Assembly (NCBI RefSeq): GCF_010667655.1
Contig: NZ_WHZU01000013.1
Coordinates: forward strand, 32,680 to 96,679
Source of the DNA: Bifidobacterium saimiriisciurei
GTDB taxonomy: Bacteria; Actinomycetota; Actinomycetes; Actinomycetales; Bifidobacteriaceae
Length of the DNA: 64,000 nt
Reading direction: 5' to 3'
Shown here: positions 8,620-19,327 of the stretch, in pieces
Layout: the number at the start of each line of letters is the position of its first letter
Numbering within the stretch: the first letter of the stretch is position 1
Translations under genes and position numbers: made by a program
Notes under the pieces: generated by a model
Seen by the model: only the letters and a program-made list of their open reading frames with translations
What the model was told of the DNA's origin: nothing
Database searches by the model: none

Positions 8620-9831
8620 TCAGATCTTCGTCTTGCCGCCGATGTCGTTGTGCCCCTTGCCGATGTCGTTGCCGTGCTTGAAGGAGGCGGCGCCGAAGCG
8701 GTGGTGGTCGCCGGAGAAGCTCTTCTTGGATTCCGGATGGCCGTCCGTCTTCCTTTCGGTTTTGCCGGCCTTCTTCTCGTCGGGCTTCTGGTCGCGGTTG
8801 TCGGGATGCGTCTCGTCGTAGCCCTGCTCGTAGCGGGTGCGTCGCCAGTTGTGGATGGACGCGTTCGTGCCGCGGTGGTGCACGTGGTATTTGCGTGGGG
8901 TGCCGCCGAGCGGCAGCTCCTTGACCTCCTGGGCCACGGCGATCTGGTTGACGTTGGACGGGTCCATCACGGCGATGGGCGCGACGGGCTCGGTGTCGAC
9001 GGGTGCGGCGGTGCGCTGCTGCATGTGTTCGGGCAGCCATTCGGCGAGCCTGGACAGCAGCCAGCAGGCGAAGAAGTAGACCACGCCGGCCACGACGAGC
9101 GTCTGGAGGATGTTGAAGTACATCGATCCGAGTCGGCGGGACTCCTGCAGCAGGTCGGTGTACATGATGATGGATCCGAGGGCGGTGTCCTTGAGCACGA
9201 CGACCAGCTGGGTGACGGCGGCGGGCAGCATGGCGTTGATGGCCTGCGGCACCTCGATCTGCATGAGCGACTCGGTGCGGGTCAGGCCCAGTGCGAGTGC
9301 GGCCTCGCGCTGTCCGCCGGGCAGGTTGCCCACGCCGGAGCGCACGAGCTCGGCGACGACGGAGCCGTTGTAGAGCACGAGCGCCAGGACGACGGCCCAG
9401 TAGGAGGGCTCGCCCATGCCGGCGAAGGCGAACCAGCGCCAGAAGAAGATCATGAGCAGCAGCACGGGCACGGCTCGGCAGAACTCGACGACGACCGACG
9501 AGACGCCGCGCACGATGATGCTGGGCAGCAGTCGTCCGATGCCGAAGAGCAGGCCGAAGAGCACGGAGCCGACGACGGCGAGCACGGACGCCTTGATGGT
9601 CATCCACAGGCCGGGCAGGTAGAAGTCGGTCCACGCCTCCTTTTCGAGCGCGGGCTTCCACAGCTCCCAGCTGAGCTGGTTCTCGCCGTCCGGCGGGTTG
9701 TGCAGGCGCATGAGGATGAGCGCGAGGACGACGATGAAGCATGCGGCCGCGACCCAGTTGATGACGGCGATGCGGCGGCGGCCCTTGGGACCGGGCTGGT
9801 CGAACAGGACCGATGAGGATGTGTTGTTCAT
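8620..9831 (-). CDS. gluD: Amino-acid ABC transporter permease GluD with a long charged C-terminal tail
   Basis: The second inner-membrane permease of a glutamate-type polar amino-acid importer. It has an N-terminal membrane anchor (about residues 21-42), then the HisM/GlnP-type permease core with several helices and the EAA loop REAALALGLTRTESLMQIEVPQA. The core ends near residue 270. A hydrophilic tail of about 134 residues follows, rich in His, Lys, Asp and Gly and ending GGKTKI; such a tail is not needed for transport. AAGGTGA, overlapping the gluC stop region, serves as ribosome binding site for the ATG at 9831. It is the last gene of gluABCD, and a hairpin follows. Confidence 0.92.
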   Translation of the reverse strand: MNNTSSSVLFDQPGPKGRRRIAVINWVAAACFIVVLALILMRLHNPPDGENQLSWELWKPALEKEAWTDFYLPGLWMTIKASVLAVVGSVLFGLLFGIGRLLPSIIVRGVSSVVVEFCRAVPVLLLMIFFWRWFAFAGMGEPSYWAVVLALVLYNGSVVAELVRSGVGNLPGGQREAALALGLTRTESLMQIEVPQAINAMLPAAVTQLVVVLKDTALGSIIMYTDLLQESRRLGSMYFNILQTLVVAGVVYFFACWLLSRLAEWLPEHMQQRTAAPVDTEPVAPIAVMDPSNVNQIAVAQEVKELPLGGTPRKYHVHHRGTNASIHNWRRTRYEQGYDETHPDNRDQKPDEKKAGKTERKTDGHPESKKSFSGDHHRFGAASFKHGNDIGKGHNDIGGKTKI

Positions 9832-9838
9832 TGCCGGG

Positions 9839-10516
9839 TCACCTTCTTACCGCGAGCTTGTTGGACAGGTATGTGGTCAGCATGCCGATGGGGATGATGA
9901 GGACCACGTAGCCGAACGCGAAGATCAGGAAGATCGAGACGATCACGTCGGGGTGGTATTCGATCATCTGGCTCATCAGCGACGAGGTCTCCGTTGCCAC
10001 GGATGCGGCGGCCGCGACGGTGGAGTTCTTCAGCAATGCGATGAACGTGTTGCCCAGTGGCGCCACGGAGCCGCGGAAGGCCTGCGGCAGGATGATCTCG
10101 GTGGCCGACTGCATGAAGCCCAGTCCGAGGGCGCGCGCCGCCTCGGCCTGGCCGAGCGGCACCGTGTTGATGCCGCTTCGCAGCGACTCGCACACGAACG
10201 CGGCCGTGTACAGGCTCAGGCCGGTGACGGCGAGCCAGAAGAAGTTCGTGGCGAACGTGTCGGAGAAGGTGAGCTTGAGCTGGGCGTAGGCGCCGAGCAC
10301 CATGAACACCATGATGATGGTCAGCGGCATGTTCTTGAAGAACTCGACGTAGCCTCCGGCGACGGCGCGCATGGAGCCGATGGGCGAGATGCGCATCATC
10401 ACGAGGATGACGCCGAGGATGAGCGAGAACAGCGCCGACCACAGGGTCAGCTCGATGTTGACGAGGAACGCGGCGGGGATGTCGTATTCGGAGAACAGGC
10501 TGATGAAGCTTTCCAT
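9839..10516 (-). CDS. gluC: Amino-acid ABC transporter permease GluC
   Basis: A 225-residue integral membrane permease, partner of GluD. Its permease domain has the EAA loop segment EAARALGLGFMQSATEIILPQAF and about five helices. The ATG at 10516 is one base after the gluB stop codon, with GGGGGAG just upstream, so translation is probably coupled to gluB. The gene order ATPase, binding protein, permease, permease is the same as in the glutamate uptake operon gluABCD of Corynebacterium; glutamate specificity is inferred from that order and from GluB. Confidence 0.92.
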   Translation of the reverse strand: MESFISLFSEYDIPAAFLVNIELTLWSALFSLILGVILVMMRISPIGSMRAVAGGYVEFFKNMPLTIIMVFMVLGAYAQLKLTFSDTFATNFFWLAVTGLSLYTAAFVCESLRSGINTVPLGQAEAARALGLGFMQSATEIILPQAFRGSVAPLGNTFIALLKNSTVAAAASVATETSSLMSQMIEYHPDVIVSIFLIFAFGYVVLIIPIGMLTTYLSNKLAVRR

Positions 10517-10517
10517 G

Positions 10518-11357
10518 TCACTCCCCCTCCGTGGGCTTCGGCGGATTGTACTGCGCGTTCGGCTTGTATCCGGTGCCCTTGGTGTTGTCCTCGACGGCGC
10601 GCTGCCAGGCGCCGTCCTTGATCATGGATTCGATGGCGGCGTTGATCTTCTTCGCGAAGGCCTTGTCGCCTTTCTTGATGCCCACGCCGTAGTATTCCTG
10701 CGTGAACGGCTTGCCCACGACCTTGAGCTTGCCGCGGGAGGCGGATGCGAGGCCGGCGAGGATGATGTCGTCGGTGGTCACGGCGTCGACGATGCCGGAG
10801 AACAGCGCGGTGGCGCATTCGGCGTAGCCGGGCTGCTCCATGAGCTGCACCTCGTTGGCGAACTTCTCCTTGACGGTGGTGGCGGAGGTGGAGCCGGTCA
10901 CCGAGCACAGACGCTTGCCGTTGAGGTCCTCGGGGCCCTTGATGCTGGTGTCGTCGCGTCGGACGAGCAGGTCCTGGCCGGCCACGAAGTACGGGCCGGC
11001 GAACGACACGGCGTTCTTGCGTGCGTCGGTGATGGAGTACGTGGCGAGGATCATGTCGACGTCGCCGTTCTGCAGCATGGCCTCACGCTGCTTGGACGGC
11101 GCCTCCTTCCAGACGATCTCGTCCTCGGAGTACCCCAGCTGCTTGGCCACGTACTTGGCCACGTCCACGTCGAAACCGACGTAGGTGCCGGACTTCTTGA
11201 AGCCGAGGCCCGGCTGGTCGAATTTGATGCCGATGCGGATCTTGCCCGCCTCGTCGCCCGAGCCGCATGCGGCGACCGAGCATATGCACGCCACGACGCA
11301 GACCGCGGCGAGCAGTCTCTTCCACAGCCGTGCGAAGGCTGTCTTCACTCTGTTCAT
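10518..11357 (-). CDS. gluB: Glutamate-type solute-binding lipoprotein GluB
   Basis: A 279-residue extracellular binding protein (SBP family 3). The N-terminus has a Lys/Arg-rich start, a hydrophobic core LLAAVCVVACICSVAAC and a lipobox VAAC, so it should be lipid-anchored. The mature part has the family 3 features GFDVDVAKYVAKQLG and MILATYSITDARKNAVSFAGPY. The ligand is probably glutamate, or a related polar amino acid. It lies 70 bp downstream of gluA, in the middle of the operon. Confidence 0.92.
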   Translation of the reverse strand: MNRVKTAFARLWKRLLAAVCVVACICSVAACGSGDEAGKIRIGIKFDQPGLGFKKSGTYVGFDVDVAKYVAKQLGYSEDEIVWKEAPSKQREAMLQNGDVDMILATYSITDARKNAVSFAGPYFVAGQDLLVRRDDTSIKGPEDLNGKRLCSVTGSTSATTVKEKFANEVQLMEQPGYAECATALFSGIVDAVTTDDIILAGLASASRGKLKVVGKPFTQEYYGVGIKKGDKAFAKKINAAIESMIKDGAWQRAVEDNTKGTGYKPNAQYNPPKPTEGE

Positions 11358-11427
11358 AGATAATCTTCCGTTTCCTCTGTTCTTCTTGATTCGTCTTGTC
11401 CTGACAGGATGCCGTCGTGCGGCGGAA

Positions 11428-12198
11428 TCAGTGCGTGAGGATCTTGGAGAGGAAGTCCTTGGCGCGTTCGCTCTTCGGATGGTCGAAGAACTCGTCGGGC
11501 GAGGCCTCCTCGAGGATCTGCCCGTCGGCCATGAACACGATGCGGTCGGCGGCTCGGCGCGCGAAGCCCATCTCGTGGGTTACGCAGATCATGGTCATGC
11601 CCTCGTGGGCCAGTTCGATCATGACGTCGAGCACCTCGTTGACCATCTCGGGGTCGAGCGCGGAGGTCGGCTCGTCGAAGAGCATGACCTTGGGGTGCAT
11701 GGCGAGGGCGCGGGCGATGGCGACGCGCTGCTGCTGGCCGCCGGAGAGCTGGGCCGGCATCTTGGACGCCTGGGAGTCGACGCCGACGCGGGCGAGCAGC
11801 TCCATGGCCTGGTCCTCGGCCTCCTTCTTCGCCATGTGGCGCACGCGGATCGGGGCCAGGGCCACGTTCTCGAGAATGGTCTTGTTGGCGAACAGGTTGA
11901 ACGACTGGAACACCATGCCGACCTCGGCGCGCAGGCGGGCGAGCTCCTTGCCCTCCTGGGGCAGGGGCTTGCCGTCGATGCGGATGTCGCCGGAGTCGAT
12001 GGTCTCCAGGCGGTTGATGGTGCGGCACATCGTGGACTTGCCGGATCCGGAGGGGCCGACGACGACCAGCACCTCGCCCCTGGCGACCTTGAGGTTGATG
12101 TCCTTCAGAACGTGCAGATCGCCGAAATGCTTCTCCACGTGGGTGAGTTCCACAAGCGGACGTGAGCTGTCCGTACGGTAAATTTTCTCTTCTGACAT
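11428..12198 (-). CDS. gluA: Amino-acid ABC transporter ATPase GluA
   Basis: A 256-residue cytosolic ATPase that powers the importer. Walker A is GPSGSGKST, the Q-loop is VFQSFNLF, the signature is [16 protein letters not shown], Walker B is [14 protein letters not shown] and the H-loop is VTHEMGFA, as in HisP/GlnQ-type subunits. The start at 12198 is preferred over an upstream in-frame ATG because TATACT lies 6 nt before it with no Shine-Dalgarno sequence, pointing to a leaderless mRNA beginning at the start codon. It is the first gene of gluABCD. Confidence 0.94.
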   Translation of the reverse strand: MSEEKIYRTDSSRPLVELTHVEKHFGDLHVLKDINLKVARGEVLVVVGPSGSGKSTMCRTINRLETIDSGDIRIDGKPLPQEGKELARLRAEVGMVFQSFNLFANKTILENVALAPIRVRHMAKKEAEDQAMELLARVGVDSQASKMPAQLSGGQQQRVAIARALAMHPKVMLFDEPTSALDPEMVNEVLDVMIELAHEGMTMICVTHEMGFARRAADRIVFMADGQILEEASPDEFFDHPKSERAKDFLSKILTH

Positions 12199-12374
12199 AG
12201 GTGCAGTATAGCCCATGCCTTGGTTTCAAACGTTTTACGCGCTCTCTTCGTGGAATCGGGACCGTGCCGGGACGGCTCCGTCCGATGCCCCCGACGTGAT
12301 TTTGGCTGGGTGCCCATCTAGCGGACAAACCCACCAAATTAACGCGGACGCCGTTATCATGATGCCCGTCCGCG
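12199..12374. promoter_or_regulatory. Divergent promoter region between gluABCD and the SsuABC-type operon
   Basis: For gluA, a TATACT -10 hexamer is on the minus strand at 12205-12210, next to the start codon. For the plus-strand operon, TATCAT at about 12355-12360 is a likely -10. It is framed by an 8-bp inverted repeat, CGCGGACG at 12343-12350 and CGTCCGCG at 12367-12374. That placement, across the -10, suits a repressor operator. The regulator is not in the neighbourhood. Confidence 0.5.
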
Positions 12375-12411
12375 CAAAAGCGCATGACCACGAGAGAACA
12401 GAAGGACATCC

Positions 12412-13419
12412 ATGAACGCAGCAACCCGCAAGTTCCGCTCCGTCGTGGCGGCCACCGCCGCCGTGCTGATCGCCGCCACCACTCTGGCCGGCTGCGGCGG
12501 CTCGTCCGCGTCCTCGAAGGACGCCGACGCCGCCGTGTCGATCGGCGTGGAGCCCTGGCTGGGATACGCCCCCTGGTACATCGCCGAGAAGAACGGCTAC
12601 TTCAAGGACCAGAACGTCAGCGCCACGATCACGAACTTCGACACCGACTCCGACATGAACGCCGCCATCGCCGCGGGCAAGATCCAGGCGGGCAACGTCG
12701 GCACGCAGAGCGCGCTGCAGATGCTGGAGAACAAGGTGGACGTCTCCGTGGTGATGGTGCTCGACGCCTCCGAGACCGCCGACGCCATCATCTCCGACGG
12801 CAGCATGGCAAGCGTGGCCGACCTCAAGGGCAAGTCCGTCGCCTACGAGGAGGGCAGCACCTCCGACGTGCTGCTCAACTACGCCCTCGAGGAGCAGGGA
12901 CTGGGCGTGGACGACATCAAGAAGGTGCCGATGAGCGCCAGCTCCGCCGGCACCGCGGTGATCGCCGGCAAGGTCCCCGCCGCGGTGACCTATGAGCCGT
13001 ACATCACCGAGGCGAGGCAGAAGGACCCGAACATCAAGGTGGTGTACACGCCGAGCGCCAAGGAGGGCCTGATCTCCGACGTGCTGGTGGTGCGCAACGA
13101 CTTCATCAAGAACCACCCCGATCAGCTGACCAGCCTGCTCAAGGCCTGGGACCAGTCCATCGCCTTCTATGACAAGAACACCGACGAGGGCCAGGAGATC
13201 ATCGCGACCGCGATCGGCTCGAAGAAGGAGGACCTCAAGACCGCGTTCGCGGGCGTGAGGTACTTCACCGCCAAGGACAACGCCGGCAAGCTCACCGGCG
13301 ACTTCAAGTCCACGTTCGAGGCGGTGAACAAGGCCTCCATCAAGGCCAAGATCGTCAACGGCACGCTGAACCCGGACGACTATGTGAACGCCGAGTTCGC
13401 GCAGAAGGCGGCCAGGTGA
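12412..13419 (+). CDS. SsuA/TauA/NMT1-type ABC transporter binding lipoprotein
   Basis: A 335-residue lipoprotein with signal peptide and lipobox LAGC at about residues 25-28. The mature protein begins like nitrate/sulfonate/taurine and thiamine-precursor binding proteins: IGVEPWLGYAPWYIAEKNGYF, then GNVGTQSALQMLENKVDVSVVMVLD. GAAGGACATCC before the ATG is the ribosome binding site. The gene starts a three-gene operon with a permease and an ATPase overlapping it. No sulfonate monooxygenase or thiamine gene is nearby, so the ligand is unknown. Confidence 0.88.
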   Translation: MNAATRKFRSVVAATAAVLIAATTLAGCGGSSASSKDADAAVSIGVEPWLGYAPWYIAEKNGYFKDQNVSATITNFDTDSDMNAAIAAGKIQAGNVGTQSALQMLENKVDVSVVMVLDASETADAIISDGSMASVADLKGKSVAYEEGSTSDVLLNYALEEQGLGVDDIKKVPMSASSAGTAVIAGKVPAAVTYEPYITEARQKDPNIKVVYTPSAKEGLISDVLVVRNDFIKNHPDQLTSLLKAWDQSIAFYDKNTDEGQEIIATAIGSKKEDLKTAFAGVRYFTAKDNAGKLTGDFKSTFEAVNKASIKAKIVNGTLNPDDYVNAEFAQKAAR

Positions 13420-14225
13420 TGGCGGCCCCGGAAAAACGCAGGCGCGCGAGGCGACTTCGCACGCCGCTGACCCGCGGCCAGCGCATCGCCGCGCCCGTGG
13501 TCACCTTCGCGGTGCTGCTGGCGCTGTGGGCCGCGGTGACCGAGACCGGCGCAGTGGACCCGCTGTTCCTCCCCTCCCCCTCCGCGGTGGCGCACGCCCT
13601 GGCCGACCAGGCCGCCCAGGGCGTGCTGCTGGCCGACGTCGGCACCAGCGTGTACCGCATCACCGTCGGCTACCTCATCGCCGTGGTGATGGCGGTTCCG
13701 CTGGGCGTGATGATGGGCGTGAACGAATGGGTGCTCAGCGCCGTGGAACCGCTGATGGACTTCATCCGGTACATGCCCGTGGTGGCGTTCGTGCCGCTGA
13801 CGATCATCTGGGCCGGCACCGACGACCTGCAGAAGTTCCTCATCATATGGATGGGCACGTTCTTCCAGCTGGTGCTGCTGGTGTGCGACGCGGTGATGCA
13901 GGTGCCGCAGAACCTCATCGACTTCGGCGAGACGCTGGGCATGCGGAAGCACGACATCATCATGCGCATCGTGTTCCCCGCGTCGCTGCCGCGCATCTGG
14001 GATGCGCTCCGCGTGAGCCTCGGCTGGGCGTGGACATGGCTCGTGGTGGCCGAGCTGGTGGCCGCCACGTCGGGTCTGGGATACCGGATCACCGTGTCGC
14101 AGCGGTATTTCGCCACGGACGTGATCATCGGATACGTGGTGGTGCTTGGAATCCTCGGCCTGTTCTTCGATCAGGTGATGCGGGCCATCGGCAAGCGCGC
14201 ATTCAGGCGCTGGGAGGGAAGATGA
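13416..14225 (+). CDS. SsuC/NitT-type ABC transporter permease
   Basis: A 269-residue inner-membrane permease of the nitrate/sulfonate/bicarbonate type with about six helices. The EAA loop lies at FGETLGMRKHDIIMRIVFPASLPRIWDALRVS. Its ATG overlaps the binding-protein stop codon (ATGATGG context, 4-bp overlap), so the two are translationally coupled. The Arg/Lys-rich first 25 residues precede the first helix. Confidence 0.9.
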   Translation: MMAAPEKRRRARRLRTPLTRGQRIAAPVVTFAVLLALWAAVTETGAVDPLFLPSPSAVAHALADQAAQGVLLADVGTSVYRITVGYLIAVVMAVPLGVMMGVNEWVLSAVEPLMDFIRYMPVVAFVPLTIIWAGTDDLQKFLIIWMGTFFQLVLLVCDAVMQVPQNLIDFGETLGMRKHDIIMRIVFPASLPRIWDALRVSLGWAWTWLVVAELVAATSGLGYRITVSQRYFATDVIIGYVVVLGILGLFFDQVMRAIGKRAFRRWEGR

Positions 14226-15010
14226 TGAACGAGAACACCGCACGAGACGCAACGATGCCGGCAGCGCCGCGCATCAGCGTGCAGGACGTGTCGATGTCAT
14301 TCGGCGATCTGAACGTGCTGGAGCACATCGACCTGGATTTCCATGAGAACGAGTTCGTGGCCGTCGTGGGCGCCTCGGGCTGTGGCAAGAGCACGCTGCT
14401 GTCGATCATCGGCGGCCTTCTGGAGCCCACGGCCGGTGCGGTGTCCGCAAGCGGGAGGCCGGTGGACGGACCGGGGCGCGACCGCGGCATCGTGTTCCAG
14501 CAGCCGGCACTGCTGCCGTGGCTGAGCTGTCTGGGCAATGTGGAGTTCGCACTGCGCGGGGAGAAGGGCCTGTCGAAGGCCGAGCGTCTGGAGATCGCGC
14601 GGCGTCATCTGGCCGATGTGAAGCTCGCCGGATTCGAGAACGCGTATCCGAACGAACTGTCGGGCGGCATGAAGCAGCGTCTCGCCCTGGCGAGGTCGCT
14701 GTCGTATCGTCCGCAGGTATTGCTGATGGATGAGCCGTTCGGCGCATTGGACGCGCTGACGCGCCAGGAGATGCAGATTCTGCTCACCCAGGTGTGGGAG
14801 GCCAACCGCATGACCGTGATGATGGTGACCCACGACATCGAGGAGGCCGTGTTCACCGCGGACCGTGTGGTGGTGCTCACGCCTCGTCCGGGCCGCATCC
14901 GCGAGGACATCGCCATCGACCTGCCTCGTCCGCGCACGCAGGAGATGATCGCCACCGACCGGTTCCAATCCCATGTGCAGCGCATATGGGACCTCATCCA
15001 CGAACGGTAG
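14222..15010 (+). CDS. SsuB/TauB-type ABC transporter ATPase
   Basis: A 262-residue ATPase. Walker A is GASGCGKST, the signature is LSGGMKQRLALARSL, Walker B is VLLMDEPFGALD and the H-loop is VTHDIEEAVFTADR; the LPWLS segment after the Q-loop and the DEPFGALD form are typical for the sulfonate/nitrate group. Tandem ATG codons at 14222 and 14225 overlap the permease stop, with GGGAGGG upstream. It is the last gene of the operon; a strong hairpin follows at 15067-15109. Confidence 0.92.
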   Translation: MMNENTARDATMPAAPRISVQDVSMSFGDLNVLEHIDLDFHENEFVAVVGASGCGKSTLLSIIGGLLEPTAGAVSASGRPVDGPGRDRGIVFQQPALLPWLSCLGNVEFALRGEKGLSKAERLEIARRHLADVKLAGFENAYPNELSGGMKQRLALARSLSYRPQVLLMDEPFGALDALTRQEMQILLTQVWEANRMTVMMVTHDIEEAVFTADRVVVLTPRPGRIREDIAIDLPRPRTQEMIATDRFQSHVQRIWDLIHER

Positions 15011-15066
15011 ACGGATCGGGCCGCGTGAAAACGCCGGCCGTCCGTCGTCATGAAGCCGATTGGCCA

Positions 15067-15109
15067 CGATGGCCCCCGCCTCGGAAAGCATTCGAGGCGG
15101 GGGCCATCG
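15067..15109. terminator. Bidirectional terminator between the ABC operon and ybaK
   Basis: A 17-bp GC-rich perfect stem, with arms at 15067-15083 and 15093-15109 and a 9-nt loop. It lies between the convergent ATPase gene (ends 15010) and the YbaK gene (ends 15150). No U-tract is seen on either strand. Confidence 0.7.
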
Positions 15110-15149
15110 TATTACGTGTTACATGGCCGCATCGTGCGGCACGGCGATG

Positions 15150-15701
15150 TCAGGAACGTGGTTTGCCGAGTCCGTCGACGAGTTCGGCGCCGGGGATGTC
15201 GGCGAAGATCGAGCCGTCGACGACGAGCTTGGACGGTCTGATGCCGGAACCGAGGTAGAGACGCGGAATGCCGATGATGCGACGATCGATGAGCAGCGGC
15301 CATCCGGAGGGAAGCCCTATCGGCGACATGCCGCCGGATTCCATGCCCGTGGCCTCGACGGCCGCGGCGATGGGCGCGAAGGACACCTTGCTGACGCCGA
15401 GCGTGCGCTTGACGAGTCCGTTGAGGTCGGCGCGGGTGTCGGCGGTGACGAATGCGGCCGCGAACTGCGGCGGGGCCTTGCGGGTCTTGTGTGTGTGCAC
15501 GACCACGACGTTGCCGGTGTTCTCGAAGGGGATGCCGTATTTCGGGCACCACAGGTCGGTGTCGGATTCCTCGTCGGTGTTCTCGGTGACGCCGAGAATC
15601 CTCTCCTCCGGCACGCCGGCCGCAACCAGTGCGTTCAATGCGTCGAACACCGGTTTCGCCAGCAGCCGTCCGTCGTGCCAGTCCAGTACCTCCAACGTCA
15701 T
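15150..15701 (-). CDS. YbaK/ProX-like aminoacyl-tRNA deacylase
   Basis: A 183-residue stand-alone editing-domain protein of the YbaK/EbsC/ProXp group, which removes wrong amino acids from tRNA. The family pattern is visible as VVVHTHKTRKAP, then the conserved ESGGMSPIGLPSGWPLLID and, near the end, YLGSGIRPSKLVV with a glycine-rich loop. The start is supported by GGGGGAG 5 nt upstream. Which mischarged tRNA it clears cannot be said. It lies downstream of aspS on the same strand but is separated from it by a terminator. Confidence 0.85.
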   Translation of the reverse strand: MTLEVLDWHDGRLLAKPVFDALNALVAAGVPEERILGVTENTDEESDTDLWCPKYGIPFENTGNVVVVHTHKTRKAPPQFAAAFVTADTRADLNGLVKRTLGVSKVSFAPIAAAVEATGMESGGMSPIGLPSGWPLLIDRRIIGIPRLYLGSGIRPSKLVVDGSIFADIPGAELVDGLGKPRS

Positions 15702-15752
15702 GAGTCTCCCCCGTTTCCGACGCCAGGCGGCGTCTACGGCGAGGATAACGAA

Positions 15753-15780
15753 AGCGCCACCGGCACATGCCGGTGGCGCT
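15753..15780 (-). terminator. Hairpin between aspS and ybaK
   Basis: Two 13-nt arms (AGCGCCACCGGCA and its complement) with a 2-nt centre. On the minus strand the stem is followed by TTTCGTT, as expected for a rho-independent terminator of the aspS transcript. It lies 50 bp before the ybaK start. Confidence 0.65.
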
Positions 15781-15864
15781 ATTCGCTTTGCCTATGAACC
15801 GTTATCGATTACGACCTAGTTGTTCCATCGAGTGCTCGTCTGATTCATTTGAGAACGGCCGCTC

Positions 15865-15971
15865 GATGAAGACTGATTGATGCGTGCGGTAGCAAGGAAT
15901 GCGGACGAAGGCGTACACCAGTACGTCGAAGTCCGCAATGACGCCGCTAACGCTCCATCAATCAGTCTTCA

Positions 15972-15973
<2 letters not shown>
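15865..15973. repeat. 109-bp imperfect palindrome overlapping the aspS stop codon
   Basis: Outer arms of 18 bp are perfect inverted repeats (15865-15882 and 15956-15973). Inside, GCGGTAGC pairs with GCTAACGC apart from one mismatch, TGCGGAC pairs with GTCCGCA (15900-15906 and 15931-15937), and CGTAC pairs with GTACG around an ACCA loop. The whole can fold as one long interrupted hairpin. The right arm covers the aspS stop codon (15972-15974). A further CATCGAG at 15826-15832 can pair with CTCGATG at 15862-15868. It could be a MITE-like element or a structured 3' end; it has no coding frame. Confidence 0.6.
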
Positions 15974-17771
<1,798 letters not shown>

Positions 17772-17853
17772 TGTGCCTCTATTCCTTTTATGGGTTGAAA
17801 TCTCACGTATTATATCGAATCGTCGCTGTGGGACGGTAACGGGTTGTGAGCCG

Positions 17854-19239
17854 TCACTTCTCCCTGTATTCGACGGTCTGCAGGGCGACCTGCTCGTCCG
17901 GCGTCCACGTCGCGGCGTCGGCCTTGGCCTGGTCGCCGGAGACGATGTTCTTCACCTCGTCGTGGGCGCCGTCCTGACCGGGGAACCACACGTAGGGGAT
18001 GCCCAGCTTGTCGGCGTACTTGATCTGCTTGCCGAGCTTGGCCGCGGTGGGGGCCACGTCGGTGGCGATACCGCGGGAGCGCAGTGCCTCGGCGATGCGG
18101 TTGGCCTGGCTGCGTTCGTCCTCGTTCCACACGGCCACGAGCACGGCGGCCGGCGACTGGCGGCTTGCCTTGGCCCCTGCGGTGTGCAGCATGTAGGAGA
18201 CGAGTCGGGACAGGCCGATGGACAGGCCGACGCCGGGGTACTTCTTCTTGCCCTGGGTGGCGAGGTTGTCGTAGCGGCCGCCCGAGCAGATGGAGCCGAG
18301 AGATGCGGCGCCGTCGAGGAAGGTCTCGTAGACGGAGCCGGTGTAGTAGTCGAGTCCGCGGGCGATCTTGAGGTCGGCCACGACGGCGCCCGGACGGATA
18401 CGGGCGGCCTCGTCGACGATCATCGCGAGCGTGGCGAGTCCCTCGTTCGCCAGCTGGTAGGCGTCGGAAGACTCCTCGATGCCGTGCCTGGCGCACAGTT
18501 CGCGGAAGCGCTCCCCCAGTTCCTCGCCGGTGGCCGCGCTCAGGCCGGCGAGCTCAAGACACGCCGATGCCTGCGCCTCATTGGCGCCGCATTCGGAGAC
18601 GAGCAGCTTGCTCACCTCGTCGGCGCCGATCTTGTCGAGCTTGTCGATCTCACGCAGGACGCCTTCGATGTCGGTGAGGCCGAGGCCGCGGTAGAAGCCT
18701 TCGGAAAGCTTGCGGTTGTTGGCGTGGACGGTCGCCTTGGGCAGGCCGAACTCGCGCAGGGCCTCGAGCGCCGAGACCATGACGAGCGGCAGCTCGACCT
18801 CATAGTGGGACGGCAGGTCGCCGTTGCCCACCACGTCGATGTCGGCCTGGATGAACTCGCGGAAGCGGCCCTCCTGCGGGCGCTCGCCGCGCCAGACCTT
18901 CTGGATCTGCCACCGCTTGAACGGGAACACGACGTCGCCCGAATGCTCGACGACATAGCGGCTCAGCGGAACCGTCAGATCGAAGTGAAGACCGAGCCGG
19001 TCCTCGACGGGCGTGTCGTTCTCCTGACCGACCTCCTGCAGACGGGACAGCAGGTAGATCTCCTTGCTGGTCTCGCCCTTCTTCAGAAGGCTTGAGCCCT
19101 GTTCCACAGCCCTCGTCTCGATGCCGAGGAATCCATTGAGTTCGAAAATCCTGCGGAGCGTGTCGATAGCGCGCTGCTCGACGACCCGTTCTTCGGGGAG
19201 CCACTCCGGGAAACCTGATAATGATGCACCTTTTGCCAC
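17854..19239 (-). CDS. hisS: Histidyl-tRNA synthetase
   Basis: A 461-residue class II synthetase. The histidine motifs [13 protein letters not shown] and [11 protein letters not shown] and the motif 2 segment [19 protein letters not shown] are intact, followed by the HGTP anticodon-binding domain. The chosen start is GTG at 19239 ([15 protein letters not shown]), the usual N-terminus of this enzyme in actinobacteria. A TATTAT -10 hexamer lies 8 nt upstream and there is no Shine-Dalgarno sequence, so the longer frame to 19305 is not used. Divergent from the DUF349 gene. Confidence 0.95.
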   Translation of the reverse strand: MAKGASLSGFPEWLPEERVVEQRAIDTLRRIFELNGFLGIETRAVEQGSSLLKKGETSKEIYLLSRLQEVGQENDTPVEDRLGLHFDLTVPLSRYVVEHSGDVVFPFKRWQIQKVWRGERPQEGRFREFIQADIDVVGNGDLPSHYEVELPLVMVSALEALREFGLPKATVHANNRKLSEGFYRGLGLTDIEGVLREIDKLDKIGADEVSKLLVSECGANEAQASACLELAGLSAATGEELGERFRELCARHGIEESSDAYQLANEGLATLAMIVDEAARIRPGAVVADLKIARGLDYYTGSVYETFLDGAASLGSICSGGRYDNLATQGKKKYPGVGLSIGLSRLVSYMLHTAGAKASRQSPAAVLVAVWNEDERSQANRIAEALRSRGIATDVAPTAAKLGKQIKYADKLGIPYVWFPGQDGAHDEVKNIVSGDQAKADAATWTPDEQVALQTVEYREK

Positions 19240-19327
19240 GAGTCCATATAATAGGTCTAGTTGTGGAAAAACCGTGGCTTTCATGGTTCTTCCCATCTCT
19301 CTCACGCATTAACACAAGGAGCTGGCC

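Noticed and set aside
19240..19305. Longer N-terminus for hisS
   Set aside because: The extra residues overlap a TATTAT -10 element, and the enzyme normally begins at the [11 protein letters not shown] stretch.
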